The notes under the pieces: generated by a model | What the model was told of the DNA's origin: nothing | The model's database searches: none | What the model saw: the letters and a program-made list of their open reading frames with translations, nothing else | NCBI RefSeq assembly: GCF_009882975.1 | Contig: NZ_WTUX01000011.1 | Span: 62,001 to 126,000 of the forward strand | DNA from: Maritimibacter harenae | GTDB lineage: Bacteria > Pseudomonadota > Alphaproteobacteria > Rhodobacterales > Rhodobacteraceae | Direction: 5' to 3' | Length of the DNA: 64,000 nt | Made by a program: the position numbers and the translations under genes | In this document: positions 1-8,379 of the stretch, piece after piece | Layout of the letters: the number at the start of each line of letters is the position of its first letter | Numbering within the stretch: position 1 is the first letter of the stretch

Positions 1-2
1 TC

Positions 3-362
3 TGCGACGGGTCCGGCACGGTCACGCTGCGCAAGCCGCTCGAAGGTTTCCCGCTGCCGCGCTTCGGGGCCGCCTGTCCGCTCTGGCCGCTCTACCAGGC
101 ACTGGCGCGGCCCGGGCAGCCCATCGCGCAGGTGGTCGAGATGCCGGGGGCCGACCCCAAGCGGTTCCTGTGCCGCGCGGTGTCGATCCCGCGCCCCGCG
201 GCCTCGTTCGACGCGCCCCCGATCCACGAGGCGACGATGCTGATCGAGCCCGTCGAGGGGACCGACGGTGCCGCGCTGGGCGTCGGCGCCTCCTGTCGGA
301 TCTGCCCGCGCGACAGCTGTACGGCCCGCCGCGAGCCCTCCATCCTGGGTGGCCGGGTGTAA
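3..362 (+). CDS. C-terminal part of an ScfR-type short-chain fatty acyl transcriptional regulator (partial, 5' end outside window)
   Basis: The window opens inside this gene; frame 3 stays open for 119 residues to a TAA at 360. The tail carries the Cys-rich end SCRICPRDSC followed by ARR, which I recognise as the end of the ScfR / DUF2083 family. Those are XRE-type one-component regulators of acetate and propionate metabolism (RamB, PrpR and MccR relatives). The helix-turn-helix part would lie upstream, outside the window. The neighbouring symporter-kinase and response regulator fit a small-carboxylate sensing region. Family assignment rests on the C-terminal motif only. Confidence 0.6.
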   Translation, partial: CDGSGTVTLRKPLEGFPLPRFGAACPLWPLYQALARPGQPIAQVVEMPGADPKRFLCRAVSIPRPAASFDAPPIHEATMLIEPVEGTDGAALGVGASCRICPRDSCTARREPSILGGRV

Positions 363-380
363 GGGGAGGGCGCATGCGCT

Positions 381-409
381 TTGACTCTGAGCCCGGCCCC
401 GGTGATAAA
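381..409 (+). promoter_or_regulatory. Candidate sigma-70 promoter for the response regulator operon
   Basis: TTGACT at 381-386 and GATAAA at 404-409 are separated by exactly 17 bases. They lie 42 bases upstream of the response regulator start, and a GGGGAG Shine-Dalgarno-like stretch precedes the ATG at 451. This is a sequence match only; no transcription start is known. Confidence 0.5.
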
Positions 410-450
410 CATGGCACGGGGTCGGGAGGAGGCCCCATGCGGGGGAGCGT

Positions 451-819
451 ATGGCAAGACAGGTTCTGCTGATCGAGGACGAGCCGAACATCATCGAAGC
501 GATATCGTTCATCCTCAGCCGGGATGGCTGGTCGGTGGCGACGCATGCAAATGGGGAGACGGCGCTGGACGCGGTCGAGCGCCACGCGCCCGACGCGCTG
601 GTGCTCGACGTGATGCTGCCCGGGCGCTCGGGCTACGAGATTCTTCAGGACCTGCGCGCCAACCCGGACACCGCCGATCTGCCCGTCCTCATGCTGACCG
701 CGCGCGGCCAGAAGAAGGACCGCGAAACCGCCGACCGGCTGGGCGCCACGCGCTTCATGACCAAGCCCTTCTCGAACGCCGAGGTGCTGAGCGTCCTGCG
801 CGAGATCACGGACGACTGA
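451..819 (+). CDS. Single-domain response regulator (CheY-like receiver)
   Basis: The 122-residue protein is one complete receiver domain and nothing else. Acidic residues E9, D10 and E11 form the metal pocket, D53 in LVLDVMLPG is the phospho-acceptor, T83 is the conserved Thr/Ser and K105 in MTKPF is the switch lysine. There is no DNA-binding or enzymatic output domain, so it must act by protein contact or as a phosphate carrier. It is the first gene of a tight set with a small membrane protein and a symporter-histidine kinase fusion, the obvious phosphodonor. That pairing is inferred from adjacency. Confidence 0.9.
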   Translation: MARQVLLIEDEPNIIEAISFILSRDGWSVATHANGETALDAVERHAPDALVLDVMLPGRSGYEILQDLRANPDTADLPVLMLTARGQKKDRETADRLGATRFMTKPFSNAEVLSVLREITDD

Positions 820-829
820 CGGGGCGGCG

Positions 830-1111
830 ATGACACGGCGGCCCACCACCTTCCTTGCAAGAGACACCTACCGCCGCCGGCGCGTGATCGACGCGCTGCG
901 CGTGTTGCCGGCGCTGGGGGCGATCCTGTTTCTCGTCCCGCTCCTGGGCGCCGCGACGACGGCGCGCTCCACCGCTTATGCCGGCATGTATCTCTTCGCG
1001 GCCTGGCTGCTCCTGATCATCGGGGCGGCGGCGCTGGTGCGCTCGCTCGCCCGGGCGCCGGGGGGCGTGGCCACCGACCCGCTCGAGGTCGCCAGCGACG
1101 GCGAGGAGTAG
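830..1111 (+). CDS. Small two-helix membrane protein of unknown function
   Basis: This 93-residue protein has a basic N-terminal region rich in Arg, then two predicted membrane helices (about residues 26-43 and 51-70) and an acidic C-terminal tail ending in DGEE. It starts 10 bases after the response regulator and ends three bases before the GTG of the histidine kinase fusion, so all three are probably co-transcribed. I do not recognise the family. It is not the DUF4212 small subunit that accompanies some acetate symporters. A role as accessory to the membrane sensor is only a guess from position. Confidence 0.65.
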   Translation: MTRRPTTFLARDTYRRRRVIDALRVLPALGAILFLVPLLGAATTARSTAYAGMYLFAAWLLLIIGAAALVRSLARAPGGVATDPLEVASDGEE

Positions 1112-1114
1112 CGC

Positions 1115-3778
1115 GTGGTCGGGTTCAACCTGCTGATCGGCGTCAGCTTCGCCTACGTGGGGTTCCTGTTCCTCGTCGCCTTCTGGGGCGACCGGCAGGC
1201 GCGCACCGGGCGCGGTGCCTGGCTGCGCACGCCGATCATCTACACGCTCAGCCTGTCGATCTACTGCACGGCGTGGACCTTCTACGGCGCGGTGGGCTAC
1301 GCCGCGCGCTCGGGGCTGGAGTTCGTCACGATCTACCTCGGCCCCACGCTGGTCATGGTCGGCTGGTGGTGGGTCCTGCGCAAGCTGGTGCGCATCGGGC
1401 GCGCGCAGCGCATCACCTCGATCGCCGACCTGATTTCGTCGCGCTACGGCAAGTCGAACCTTCTGGGCGTGCTGGTCACGCTGCTCGCCGTCGTGGGCAC
1501 GACGCCCTACATCGCGCTGCAACTCCAGTCCGTGGTCCTGTCCTATTCCGTCTTCGCCGATGTCAGCGGCGATGCGCAGGCCGACCCCGAGGCGACGGCC
1601 TTCTGGGTCGCCGCCGGGCTTGCCGCCTTCACCGTGCTCTTCGGCACCCGCAACCTCGACGCCAACGAACGCCACCACGGCGTTGTCACCGCGATCGCGG
1701 TCGAGGCGGTGGTCAAGCTCGTGGCCCTCCTGGCGGTGGGCGTCTTCGTCGTCTGGGGCGTGAGCGGCGGTGCGGGCGACATCGCGGCCCGGATCGAAGC
1801 CTCGGCGATTTCCGACTGGGACATCGACGGGGCGCGCTGGGCGACGATGATCTTCCTGTCGGCGGCGGCCTTCCTCACCCTGCCGCGCATGTTCCAGGTG
1901 CTCGTGGTCGAGAACGTGGACGAGAAACAGCTCGCCACCGCCAGCTGGGCCTTCCCGCTCTACATGTTCCTGATGAGCCTTTTCGTCGTGCCCATCGCGG
2001 TCGTGGGGCTCCAGGTCCTGCCCACCGGGGCGAACCCGGACCTCTTCGTGCTGACCGTGCCGCTCCATTTCGACCAGGGCGGGCTGGCGATGCTGACCTT
2101 CCTGGGCGGGTTTTCCTCGGCCACGTCGATGGTCATCGTGGCGGCGATCGCGCTCTCGACCATGATGTCGAACCACATCGTGATGCCGATCTGGCTCTCG
2201 ACCCGCTCGGGCGGGGCGGCGATGTCGGGCGACGTGCGCCAGATCGTGCTGGTGGCGCGCCGCATCTCGATCGCCGCCGTGCTGGGGCTCGGCTGGCTCT
2301 ACTACCACTTCTCCGGCGGGGGCGCGGCGTTGGCTGCGATCGGCCTGATCTCATTCGCCGGCGTCGCGCAGGTGCTGCCCGCGATGATCGGCGGGCTCTT
2401 CTGGCGGGGCGCGACCCGGGTGGGCGCGGCGCTGGGCCTGACACTGGGGTTCCTCGTCTGGGCCTACGCGCTCTTCCTGCCGTCCTTCGGCGAGACCGGG
2501 ATCATGTCGGCCGCCGTGATGGCCGACGGCCCCTGGGGCATCGGGTGGCTGCGGCCGCAGGCCTTCTTCGGCGTCGAGGGCATGGACCCGGTGGTCCACG
2601 CGATCTTCTGGTCGATGATGTTCAACACCTCCGGGTTCATCCTGGGCTCGCTCCTGTCCTTTCCGCGTCCCATCGAGCGCCTCCAGGGCGCGCAGTTCGT
2701 CAACGTGTTCGAGCACAGCCGCACCGCCCAGGGCTGGACGCGTGGCAATGCCGAGAGCGAGGACCTGCTCGTCATGGCCCAGCGGATCATGGGCCCGTCC
2801 GAGGCGCAGGCGCTCTTCCAGGCCGAAAGCGCGCGGCAGGGCAAGGAAGGTTACCTGCCGGATACGACCCCGGACTTCCTGCGGCTGCTGGAGCGCGAGC
2901 TTTCGGGCTCCGTCGGCGCGGCCACGGCGCATGCGATGGTCGGGCAGATCGTCGGCGGGGCCTCGGTCTCGGTCGACGACCTGATGGCGGTGGCCGACGA
3001 GACGCAGCAGATCCTCGAGTATTCCTCGCAGCTCGAGGCGAAATCCGAGGAACTCGCGCGCACCGCCCGCCAGCTCCAGGAAGCCAACGAGAAGCTCACG
3101 GCGCTGTCGATCCAGAAGGATGCGTTCCTGAGCCAGATCAGCCACGAACTGCGCACGCCCATGACCTCGATCCGCGCGTTTTCCGAGATCCTGAAGGAAG
3201 GCGGGATGGAGGATGCCGACACCCGCAAGTATTCCTCGATCATCCAGGACGAGGCGATCCGTCTTACCCGGCTGCTCGACGACCTGCTCGACCTGTCGGT
3301 GCTGGAGGCGGGGCAGGTGACGCTCAACGTCCAGCCCGGCAACCTCCACGACGTCCTGGAGCGCGCCGTGTCGGCGGCGGCGAGCGGCCGGGATGGCCGG
3401 CACATCGACATCCGCCGCCAGCCGACGCAGGAGGATTTCGCGATCCGCACCGATCCCGACCGGCTGGCCCAGGTGTTCATCAACCTCATCGCCAATGCCC
3501 GCAAGTATTGCGACGCCGACACGCCCCGGCTCACCATTTCCGCCGCTGCCCACCGCGACCGCATCCACGTGGATTTCGTCGACAACGGCTCCGGCATCCC
3601 GGCCGACAGCCAGGGGATGATCTTCGAGAAGTTCTCGCGCCTGTCCGACCAGCAGCGCGCGGGCGGCGCCGGGCTCGGCCTCGCCATCTGCCGGGAGATC
3701 ATGTCGAAACTCGGCGGCGGCGTGACCTATCTGCCCGGGCAGGGCGGGGCGGCGTTCCGGGTCACGTTGCCGCGTTAA
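1115..3778 (+). CDS. Sodium:solute symporter / histidine kinase fusion sensor
   Basis: The 887-residue protein begins at a GTG three bases after the preceding stop. Residues about 1-540 are a polytopic SLC5/SSS symporter-like domain. A coiled-coil linker near 620-665 precedes the HisKA dimerisation domain with H677 in SHELRTPM. An ATPase domain follows with N-box VFINLIANARKY, G1 box DNGSGIP and G2 box GAGLGLAICREI. The architecture resembles CbrA, MxtR and CrbS, sensors that link uptake of small carboxylates or amino acids to gene control, but here there is no attached receiver or clear PAS domain. The likely partner is the single-domain receiver two genes upstream. Ligand unknown. Confidence 0.88.
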   Translation: MVGFNLLIGVSFAYVGFLFLVAFWGDRQARTGRGAWLRTPIIYTLSLSIYCTAWTFYGAVGYAARSGLEFVTIYLGPTLVMVGWWWVLRKLVRIGRAQRITSIADLISSRYGKSNLLGVLVTLLAVVGTTPYIALQLQSVVLSYSVFADVSGDAQADPEATAFWVAAGLAAFTVLFGTRNLDANERHHGVVTAIAVEAVVKLVALLAVGVFVVWGVSGGAGDIAARIEASAISDWDIDGARWATMIFLSAAAFLTLPRMFQVLVVENVDEKQLATASWAFPLYMFLMSLFVVPIAVVGLQVLPTGANPDLFVLTVPLHFDQGGLAMLTFLGGFSSATSMVIVAAIALSTMMSNHIVMPIWLSTRSGGAAMSGDVRQIVLVARRISIAAVLGLGWLYYHFSGGGAALAAIGLISFAGVAQVLPAMIGGLFWRGATRVGAALGLTLGFLVWAYALFLPSFGETGIMSAAVMADGPWGIGWLRPQAFFGVEGMDPVVHAIFWSMMFNTSGFILGSLLSFPRPIERLQGAQFVNVFEHSRTAQGWTRGNAESEDLLVMAQRIMGPSEAQALFQAESARQGKEGYLPDTTPDFLRLLERELSGSVGAATAHAMVGQIVGGASVSVDDLMAVADETQQILEYSSQLEAKSEELARTARQLQEANEKLTALSIQKDAFLSQISHELRTPMTSIRAFSEILKEGGMEDADTRKYSSIIQDEAIRLTRLLDDLLDLSVLEAGQVTLNVQPGNLHDVLERAVSAAASGRDGRHIDIRRQPTQEDFAIRTDPDRLAQVFINLIANARKYCDADTPRLTISAAAHRDRIHVDFVDNGSGIPADSQGMIFEKFSRLSDQQRAGGAGLGLAICREIMSKLGGGVTYLPGQGGAAFRVTLPR

Positions 3779-3841
3779 CCTTTACGCTATCTTAACACTG
3801 TCCTGCGAGGCTCGGCGCGACACCGGTTTCGTGGCACGGAC

Positions 3842-4918
3842 ATGAGCACAGAGACACGCCCCAGCGTTATCCGCCGCAAGGCGGGGGCCGGACGGCCGCC
3901 GCCCGAAATCGGTGCGCCCGACGCGGCCAAGATCCTGCGCACCGTCGTGATGCAGGCGGGGGAAGAGGTCGCGGGGCTCGCCATCGCGGCCGGCGCGCCG
4001 GAGGAAGACCGTGTCACGCTCGCTACCGTGACCGGGGAGATGGCGGAGCATGCGCTGATGGCGCTGACGGAAGGGCCCGGGGGGCGCTACGGGCTCGTGC
4101 TGCTGGACCGTGACGTGCTGGCCGCGCTGATCGAGGTGCAGACCACGGGCCGTGTCACCCCGCGCCCCGCCGACGCCCGCGCCCCCACGCGCACCGATGC
4201 GATCCTCTGCGCGGATTTCATCGACCGCGTATTGGAACTTCTCGAACAGCGCGCGGCGGAGGCGGCGCTGGAGCAGGCACCGGCGCTCAGCGGTTATCGC
4301 TACGCGCTCGCGCTGGCCGAGGCGCGGGCCATCCCGCTCACGCTCGAAGATGTTCCCTACCGCCGCTTTCGGATGTCGCTCGACATGGCGCGCGGCGCGA
4401 AGCAGGGGAGGCTCGACCTCATCCTGCCCTTTGACGCGGCGCCGACCGCGGGCGCCGGGGCGGGCCTGGCGGATGGCGCGGGCTTCACCCGTCGGCTGGG
4501 CGAGGTGGTCGCGGGCGCGCCGGTGCGCCTGCGGGCCATGCTGCACCGCGTCGAAATGCCGATCGCGCAGGTGACGGAGCTTCGCGCGGGCAGCATGATC
4601 CCGCTGCCGGCGGGCGCGCTCGACAACGTCACCGTGGCGGATCTCGACGGGCGGCCGGTGGCGCAGGGGCGCCTGGGCATGGCTGACGGCAACCGCGCGG
4701 TCCGGCTCGGGACGGCCGGCGAGTCGCGCGCGCTGCCCCGTGAAGCGCCCCCTACGCCTCCGCAGGGGCAGGGGGCGCAGGTGCCGGACTTGCCGGTGCA
4801 AGAGGGCGATTTGCCCGACCTCGATACGCTTCCGGACCTTGGCGACCTGCCCGGCGACTCGACGCCCATCGACCTCGATGCGCTGGGCGACCTCGGCGAT
4901 CTCGGGAACGATGGATGA
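3842..4918 (+). CDS. FliM/FliN-family SpoA-domain protein (flagellar motor switch-like)
   Basis: The 358-residue protein has a FliM-like middle region (about 40-215) and a C-terminal SpoA domain (about 230-285) with the pattern seen in FliM, FliN and YscQ proteins, followed by a Pro/acidic tail with repeated LPDL, LGDL and LDAL units. SpoA domains build the flagellar C-ring or type III secretion sorting platform. No other flagellar gene lies in the window, which is unusual for a switch protein; I read it as a rhodobacterial FliM-like protein encoded away from the main cluster. The long acidic tail is atypical and may bind a partner. Confidence 0.7.
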   Translation: MSTETRPSVIRRKAGAGRPPPEIGAPDAAKILRTVVMQAGEEVAGLAIAAGAPEEDRVTLATVTGEMAEHALMALTEGPGGRYGLVLLDRDVLAALIEVQTTGRVTPRPADARAPTRTDAILCADFIDRVLELLEQRAAEAALEQAPALSGYRYALALAEARAIPLTLEDVPYRRFRMSLDMARGAKQGRLDLILPFDAAPTAGAGAGLADGAGFTRRLGEVVAGAPVRLRAMLHRVEMPIAQVTELRAGSMIPLPAGALDNVTVADLDGRPVAQGRLGMADGNRAVRLGTAGESRALPREAPPTPPQGQGAQVPDLPVQEGDLPDLDTLPDLGDLPGDSTPIDLDALGDLGDLGNDG

Positions 4919-4994
4919 GCCGGCTCTATTGACCGAGATCAAGGCACAGCGCCAATATCACAGGCATTGAAGCGCCTGATGAACAGGAGACAAT

Positions 4995-5321
4995 ATGCCC
5001 GACGTCGCAAAATATCGCCAGATTCTCGAGGGTCGGCTCGCCGAACTCGACACGCGCCTCCACGAGATCGATGATGAACTCGACAGCCACCAGTCCAAGG
5101 ACTGGGAAGAACTGGCGACCGAGCGGGAGGAGGACGAAGTGCTTGAACAGATGGGCACCTCCGGCCAGGCCGAGATCGCGCAGATCAAGGCCGCACTCAC
5201 CCGCATGGACGAGGACGAGTATGGCTATTGCGTTCAATGCGGCACCGAGATCTCCGAGGAGCGGCTCGATCTCCTGCCGCAGACCCCATTTTGTGCGAGT
5301 TGTGCCTCGAAAAGAGGCTGA
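4995..5321 (+). CDS. DksA/TraR-family zinc-finger RNA polymerase-binding protein
   Basis: This 108-residue protein has an N-terminal coiled-coil region (about 5-72) with acidic residues and a C-terminal four-cysteine zinc finger: C79-C82 in YCVQCG and C100-C103 in FCASCA. DksA-type proteins enter the RNA polymerase secondary channel and, with ppGpp, tune initiation at rRNA and amino-acid promoters. It is shorter than enterobacterial DksA (about 151 residues), matching the short DksA-like proteins common in Rhodobacterales. An AGGAGA ribosome site sits before the ATG. It stands alone 76 bases after the SpoA gene. Confidence 0.88.
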   Translation: MPDVAKYRQILEGRLAELDTRLHEIDDELDSHQSKDWEELATEREEDEVLEQMGTSGQAEIAQIKAALTRMDEDEYGYCVQCGTEISEERLDLLPQTPFCASCASKRG

Positions 5322-5370
5322 TCCGAGTGTTTCTGCTGACCCGCTGCGAGGGAGACCCCGGGAGGATTAC

Positions 5371-5580
5371 ATGAAACAACCTATTGTTCAGACGGCCGAA
5401 GCCCTGATGGATGACATCGCGGCGGACCCGGTCAACTGGCGGATGTGGGAGGATCGCCTGCGCCAGGTGATCGCGGCCCACGCCGACAACAACCTTGCCT
5501 TGCCCGCCCAGCTTCGGGTCTATGCCCAGTGGCTGCGCCAGGACGACGAAGAGGACCAGTACGAGAACATGCCGGTCTGA
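5371..5580 (+). CDS. Small acidic hypothetical protein (69 aa)
   Basis: An ATG at 5371 with the ribosome site GGGAGGATT just upstream opens a 69-residue frame that begins MKQPIVQTAEALMDD and ends DDEEDQYENMPV. The same frame is open further upstream inside the dksA-like gene, but only this start has a ribosome site. The protein is rich in Asp, Glu and Trp, lacks membrane segments and looks like a single helical unit. It follows the DksA-like gene by 49 bases and may be co-transcribed. I do not recognise the family. Confidence 0.6.
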   Translation: MKQPIVQTAEALMDDIAADPVNWRMWEDRLRQVIAAHADNNLALPAQLRVYAQWLRQDDEEDQYENMPV

Positions 5581-5672
5581 TCCGGGCATCCGCCCGCAGG
5601 GAGGATTTGCAATACGCCGCCCCGCGGCCTATCGTTCCGTGAACATTCAATTATCTGGAGCGGTGTCGCCAC

Positions 5673-7763
5673 ATGGACGCGGGGCCGGAGGGGGCAGACA
5701 GGGTTCGTTACGAAGCGCGCGACGGCGTCGCGGTTCTGACCGTTGCGAGTCCCCCTGTGAACGCGCTGGTTCAGCCGGTGCGCGCCGCGCTCCTCGACGC
5801 CGTGACCCGCGCGCAGGACGATCCCGAAGCGCAGGCGATCCTGATCCGCGCCGACGGGCGCACCTTTCCCACGGGCGCGGACGTGCGCGAATTCTCCGCC
5901 ACCTTCGGCGCCCCCACGCTCGCCGATCTCTGCCTGCATATCGAAGCCTGCCCGAAACCGGTGATCGCCGCGATTCATGGCGCGGCCCTGGGCGGTGGGC
6001 TGGAGCTGGCGCTCGCCTGCCACTACCGCCTGGCGCACGAAGACGCGCGGCTGGGCTTTCCCGAGGTCACGTTGGGCGTCGTGCCCAACGCGGGCGGCAC
6101 CCAGCGGCTGCCCCGGCTGGTGGGGGCCAAGGTTGCGCTCGACATGCTGACCACCGGCAAGCCGCTCGACGCCGAGCGGGCCCATGCGGCGGGACTGATC
6201 GACAAGGTGGTAGAAAGGAACCTGGAGCGCGCGGGCTTCGGCACCGCGCGCAACTTCGGCCATGACGGCACCCCGCCGCGCCCGACCCGCGACGTGACCC
6301 GGGGCACGCGCGATGCGCGCGGATACCTCGAGGTGATCGCGGCCCGCCGGCGCCACGCCGACAAGCAGGGCGAAGCCGTCCCGCGCCTCGTCGATCTCGT
6401 CGAGGCCGCGCTGCTCGTGCCGTTCGAGACGGGGCTCGACATGGAGCACGCGGCCTACGAGGACCTCGTGAATTCCGACACCTCGCGCGGTCTGCGCCAT
6501 GCCTTCCTCGCCGAACGGCGGGCGGCCCGCGTCCCCGCGCTGGCGGGTGTGGACCCGCTTCCCGTCCATGCCGTGGGCGTGATCGGGGCCGGGCCGTTGG
6601 CCCGCGACGTGGCGATGGCGGCGCTCGCCTCGGGCGTGCCGGTGACCGTGGCGCTCGAGGACGATCCCGCGATCTCCCGCGTGCGCACCCGGATCGAGCG
6701 CAGCCTGGGCGCGGCGGTCGAGGCCGGGCGGCTGTCGGGCCGGGCCCGCGACACGCGGCTGTCACGCCTGAAAGTGTCGCAGGACCTGCGCGCGCTGGGC
6801 GATGCCGACGTGATCATCGACGCGCTGCCGGAGGATGCCGTGCGCAAGGCGCATGTCCTGCTCCAGGTCGGCGGGATCGCCAAGCCGGGCGCGGTCATCG
6901 CCAGTTCCACGGCCGATTGCGACCTCGAAACGCTGGTGCAGTCTGCCGCCCGGCGCGACCGGTTCGCGGCCATGCATTTCATCGCGCCGGCCGACCGCAA
7001 CCGCCTGGTCGAGATCGCGCCGGTGCGCGGCACGGCACCCGCGGCGACGGCCACGCTCATCCGGCTCGCCCGCGCGATGGGCAAGATGCCGATCGTGGCC
7101 GAACCGCGCGCGGGGCTCGTGTTCAACCGGCTGGTGACGGCCTACTACAGCGCCGCCGCCCTGACGCTGGAGCGCGGGGCCTCGCCGCAGGCGGTGGACC
7201 GGGCGATGCGCGACCTCGGCATGCCGTTGGGGCCGTTCGAAGCGCAGGACGTGGCCGGGCTCGACGCCGTCTGGGGTCTTCGGGCCGAGGAATGCCCGTC
7301 GGCGATCCCGGTGCGGATGCTCGAGAATGCGTGGTACGGGCGCCGCTCGGGGCAGGGGTTCTATGTCTACGAGGGCGAGGATCGCGTGGCCACCGGCGAG
7401 GTGTCGCGGGAGCTCGACCAGATGCTGCGCGGCCTGCGCGCCGAAGCGGGCGTGTCGGCGACCGGCATGAAGCCCGAGGAGATCCGCAAGCGCTGCCTCT
7501 TGGCCCTGGCGAACGAAGGTGCGAAGCTGGTCGAGGCCGGGGTGGTCGCGCGGCCCTCGGACGTGGACGTGGTGATGCTCCAGGGACTGGGTTTCCCGCG
7601 CGCCGCCGGCGGCCCGATGCGGCTTGCCGATCGCGAGGGGCCGTTGGCCGTGCGCGCAGCACTCCGCGCCTGGGCCGAGGAGAACGATTTCTGGACGCCC
7701 GCGCCCCTGTGGGACCGCCTGGTCAGCACCGGGCGCCGGTTCGAGGACATGAACCTGCGCTGA
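5673..7763 (+). CDS. Bifunctional enoyl-CoA hydratase / 3-hydroxyacyl-CoA dehydrogenase (FadB-like)
   Basis: The 696-residue protein joins an N-terminal crotonase domain (about 10-190) to an NAD-binding and C-terminal 3-hydroxyacyl-CoA dehydrogenase (about 295-690), the layout of FadB/FadJ and peroxisomal L-bifunctional enzyme. The hydratase half has FPTGADV for the oxyanion hole and both catalytic glutamates, in GGGLELALAC and GFPEVTLG. The dehydrogenase half has GVIGAGPLARDVA for NAD and the catalytic His and Glu in MHFIAPADRNRLVE. It carries out two consecutive steps of fatty-acid beta-oxidation in the cytoplasm. No thiolase partner is adjacent. It could also supply the hydratase/dehydrogenase steps missing from the paa cluster downstream, but nothing links them directly. 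Confidence 0.9.
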   Translation: MDAGPEGADRVRYEARDGVAVLTVASPPVNALVQPVRAALLDAVTRAQDDPEAQAILIRADGRTFPTGADVREFSATFGAPTLADLCLHIEACPKPVIAAIHGAALGGGLELALACHYRLAHEDARLGFPEVTLGVVPNAGGTQRLPRLVGAKVALDMLTTGKPLDAERAHAAGLIDKVVERNLERAGFGTARNFGHDGTPPRPTRDVTRGTRDARGYLEVIAARRRHADKQGEAVPRLVDLVEAALLVPFETGLDMEHAAYEDLVNSDTSRGLRHAFLAERRAARVPALAGVDPLPVHAVGVIGAGPLARDVAMAALASGVPVTVALEDDPAISRVRTRIERSLGAAVEAGRLSGRARDTRLSRLKVSQDLRALGDADVIIDALPEDAVRKAHVLLQVGGIAKPGAVIASSTADCDLETLVQSAARRDRFAAMHFIAPADRNRLVEIAPVRGTAPAATATLIRLARAMGKMPIVAEPRAGLVFNRLVTAYYSAAALTLERGASPQAVDRAMRDLGMPLGPFEAQDVAGLDAVWGLRAEECPSAIPVRMLENAWYGRRSGQGFYVYEGEDRVATGEVSRELDQMLRGLRAEAGVSATGMKPEEIRKRCLLALANEGAKLVEAGVVARPSDVDVVMLQGLGFPRAAGGPMRLADREGPLAVRAALRAWAEENDFWTPAPLWDRLVSTGRRFEDMNLR

Positions 7764-7771
7764 GCCCCGGC

Positions 7772-7987
7772 TCAGGCGAGGATCACGCCCACCACGACGA
7801 GGATCAGCCCGAAGGCCGACAGCATCAGCGCGCCGAAGTTCAGGATCATGGCACGGCGCACCGCCTCGCGCAGCCCGTCGTCGTCCAGCCCCGCCTTCTT
7901 CGCACGCATCACGCGCAGCGCGCTGAGGATCAGCCCGACGAGCCCGACAACCGAGATGGCCGCCCCGATGTAGATCATGATTTCCAT
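7772..7987 (-). CDS. Small two-helix membrane protein of unknown function
   Basis: I chose the ATG at 7987, giving 71 residues starting MEIMIYIGAAIS. The frame can be extended upstream, but the extension is basic and implausible as protein. Two hydrophobic helices (about 3-24 and 47-70) flank a charged loop with AKKAGLDDDGLREAVRRA. It converges on the FadB-like gene and is divergent from the gapR-like gene. This hairpin membrane protein type is common in roseobacters, but I know of no function. Confidence 0.6.
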   Translation of the reverse strand: MEIMIYIGAAISVVGLVGLILSALRVMRAKKAGLDDDGLREAVRRAMILNFGALMLSAFGLILVVVGVILA

Positions 7988-8093
7988 GCCGGGCGCATAG
8001 CCCGCCGGGACGTGGCAGGCAAGGGAGAATGACCCTTGATGGCGGCGTGCCGAGGGACTAGCAAGAAGCCTCATCCACACAGGCGAGGACGAG

Positions 8094-8366
8094 ATGAACG
8101 ACGTGATTGAAGACAACGAAGGCAGCCCGGGCAGCTACCGCGTGGCCGCGGACGAGCTGCGCCAGTTCGTGGAGCGCTTCGAGCGCCTGGAGATGGAAAA
8201 GAAGGACCTCGCCGATCAGCAGAAAGAGGTCATGGCCGAGGCCAAGGCGCGCGGATACGACACCAAGGTCATGCGCAAGGTGATCGCGCTGCGCAAGCGC
8301 GAGCCCGACGACATCGCCGAGGAAGAAGCGGTGCTCGACATGTACAAGCAGGCGCTCGGCATGTGA
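8094..8366 (+). CDS. gapR: GapR-like DUF2312 nucleoid-associated protein
   Basis: The 90-residue protein matches the DUF2312 family along its full length: helical, highly charged, with an ELRQFVERFERLEMEKKDL helix, then EVMAEAKARGYD and KVIALRKREPDD. GapR of Caulobacter is an essential alphaproteobacterial protein that clamps overtwisted DNA ahead of polymerases and stimulates gyrase and topoisomerase IV. Length and motifs agree with the family. The gene is monocistronic, between a divergent small membrane protein and a convergent conserved gene. Confidence 0.88.
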   Translation: MNDVIEDNEGSPGSYRVAADELRQFVERFERLEMEKKDLADQQKEVMAEAKARGYDTKVMRKVIALRKREPDDIAEEEAVLDMYKQALGM

Positions 8367-8379
8367 GCGCCCGGCGCGC

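Noticed and set aside
806-2308. A 500-codon open frame on the minus strand opposite the symporter-kinase gene
   Set aside because: Its translation is rich in Arg, His, Asp and Gln without domain motifs. The plus-strand frame has clear membrane and kinase motifs. Long antisense frames are expected at this GC content; many similar ones (for example 32295-35375 minus) were left out for the same reason.
7772-8116. A 114-codon version of the small membrane protein
   Set aside because: The extra N-terminal residues overlap the divergent gapR start and are low in protein-like character; the ATG at 7987 gives a compact two-helix protein.
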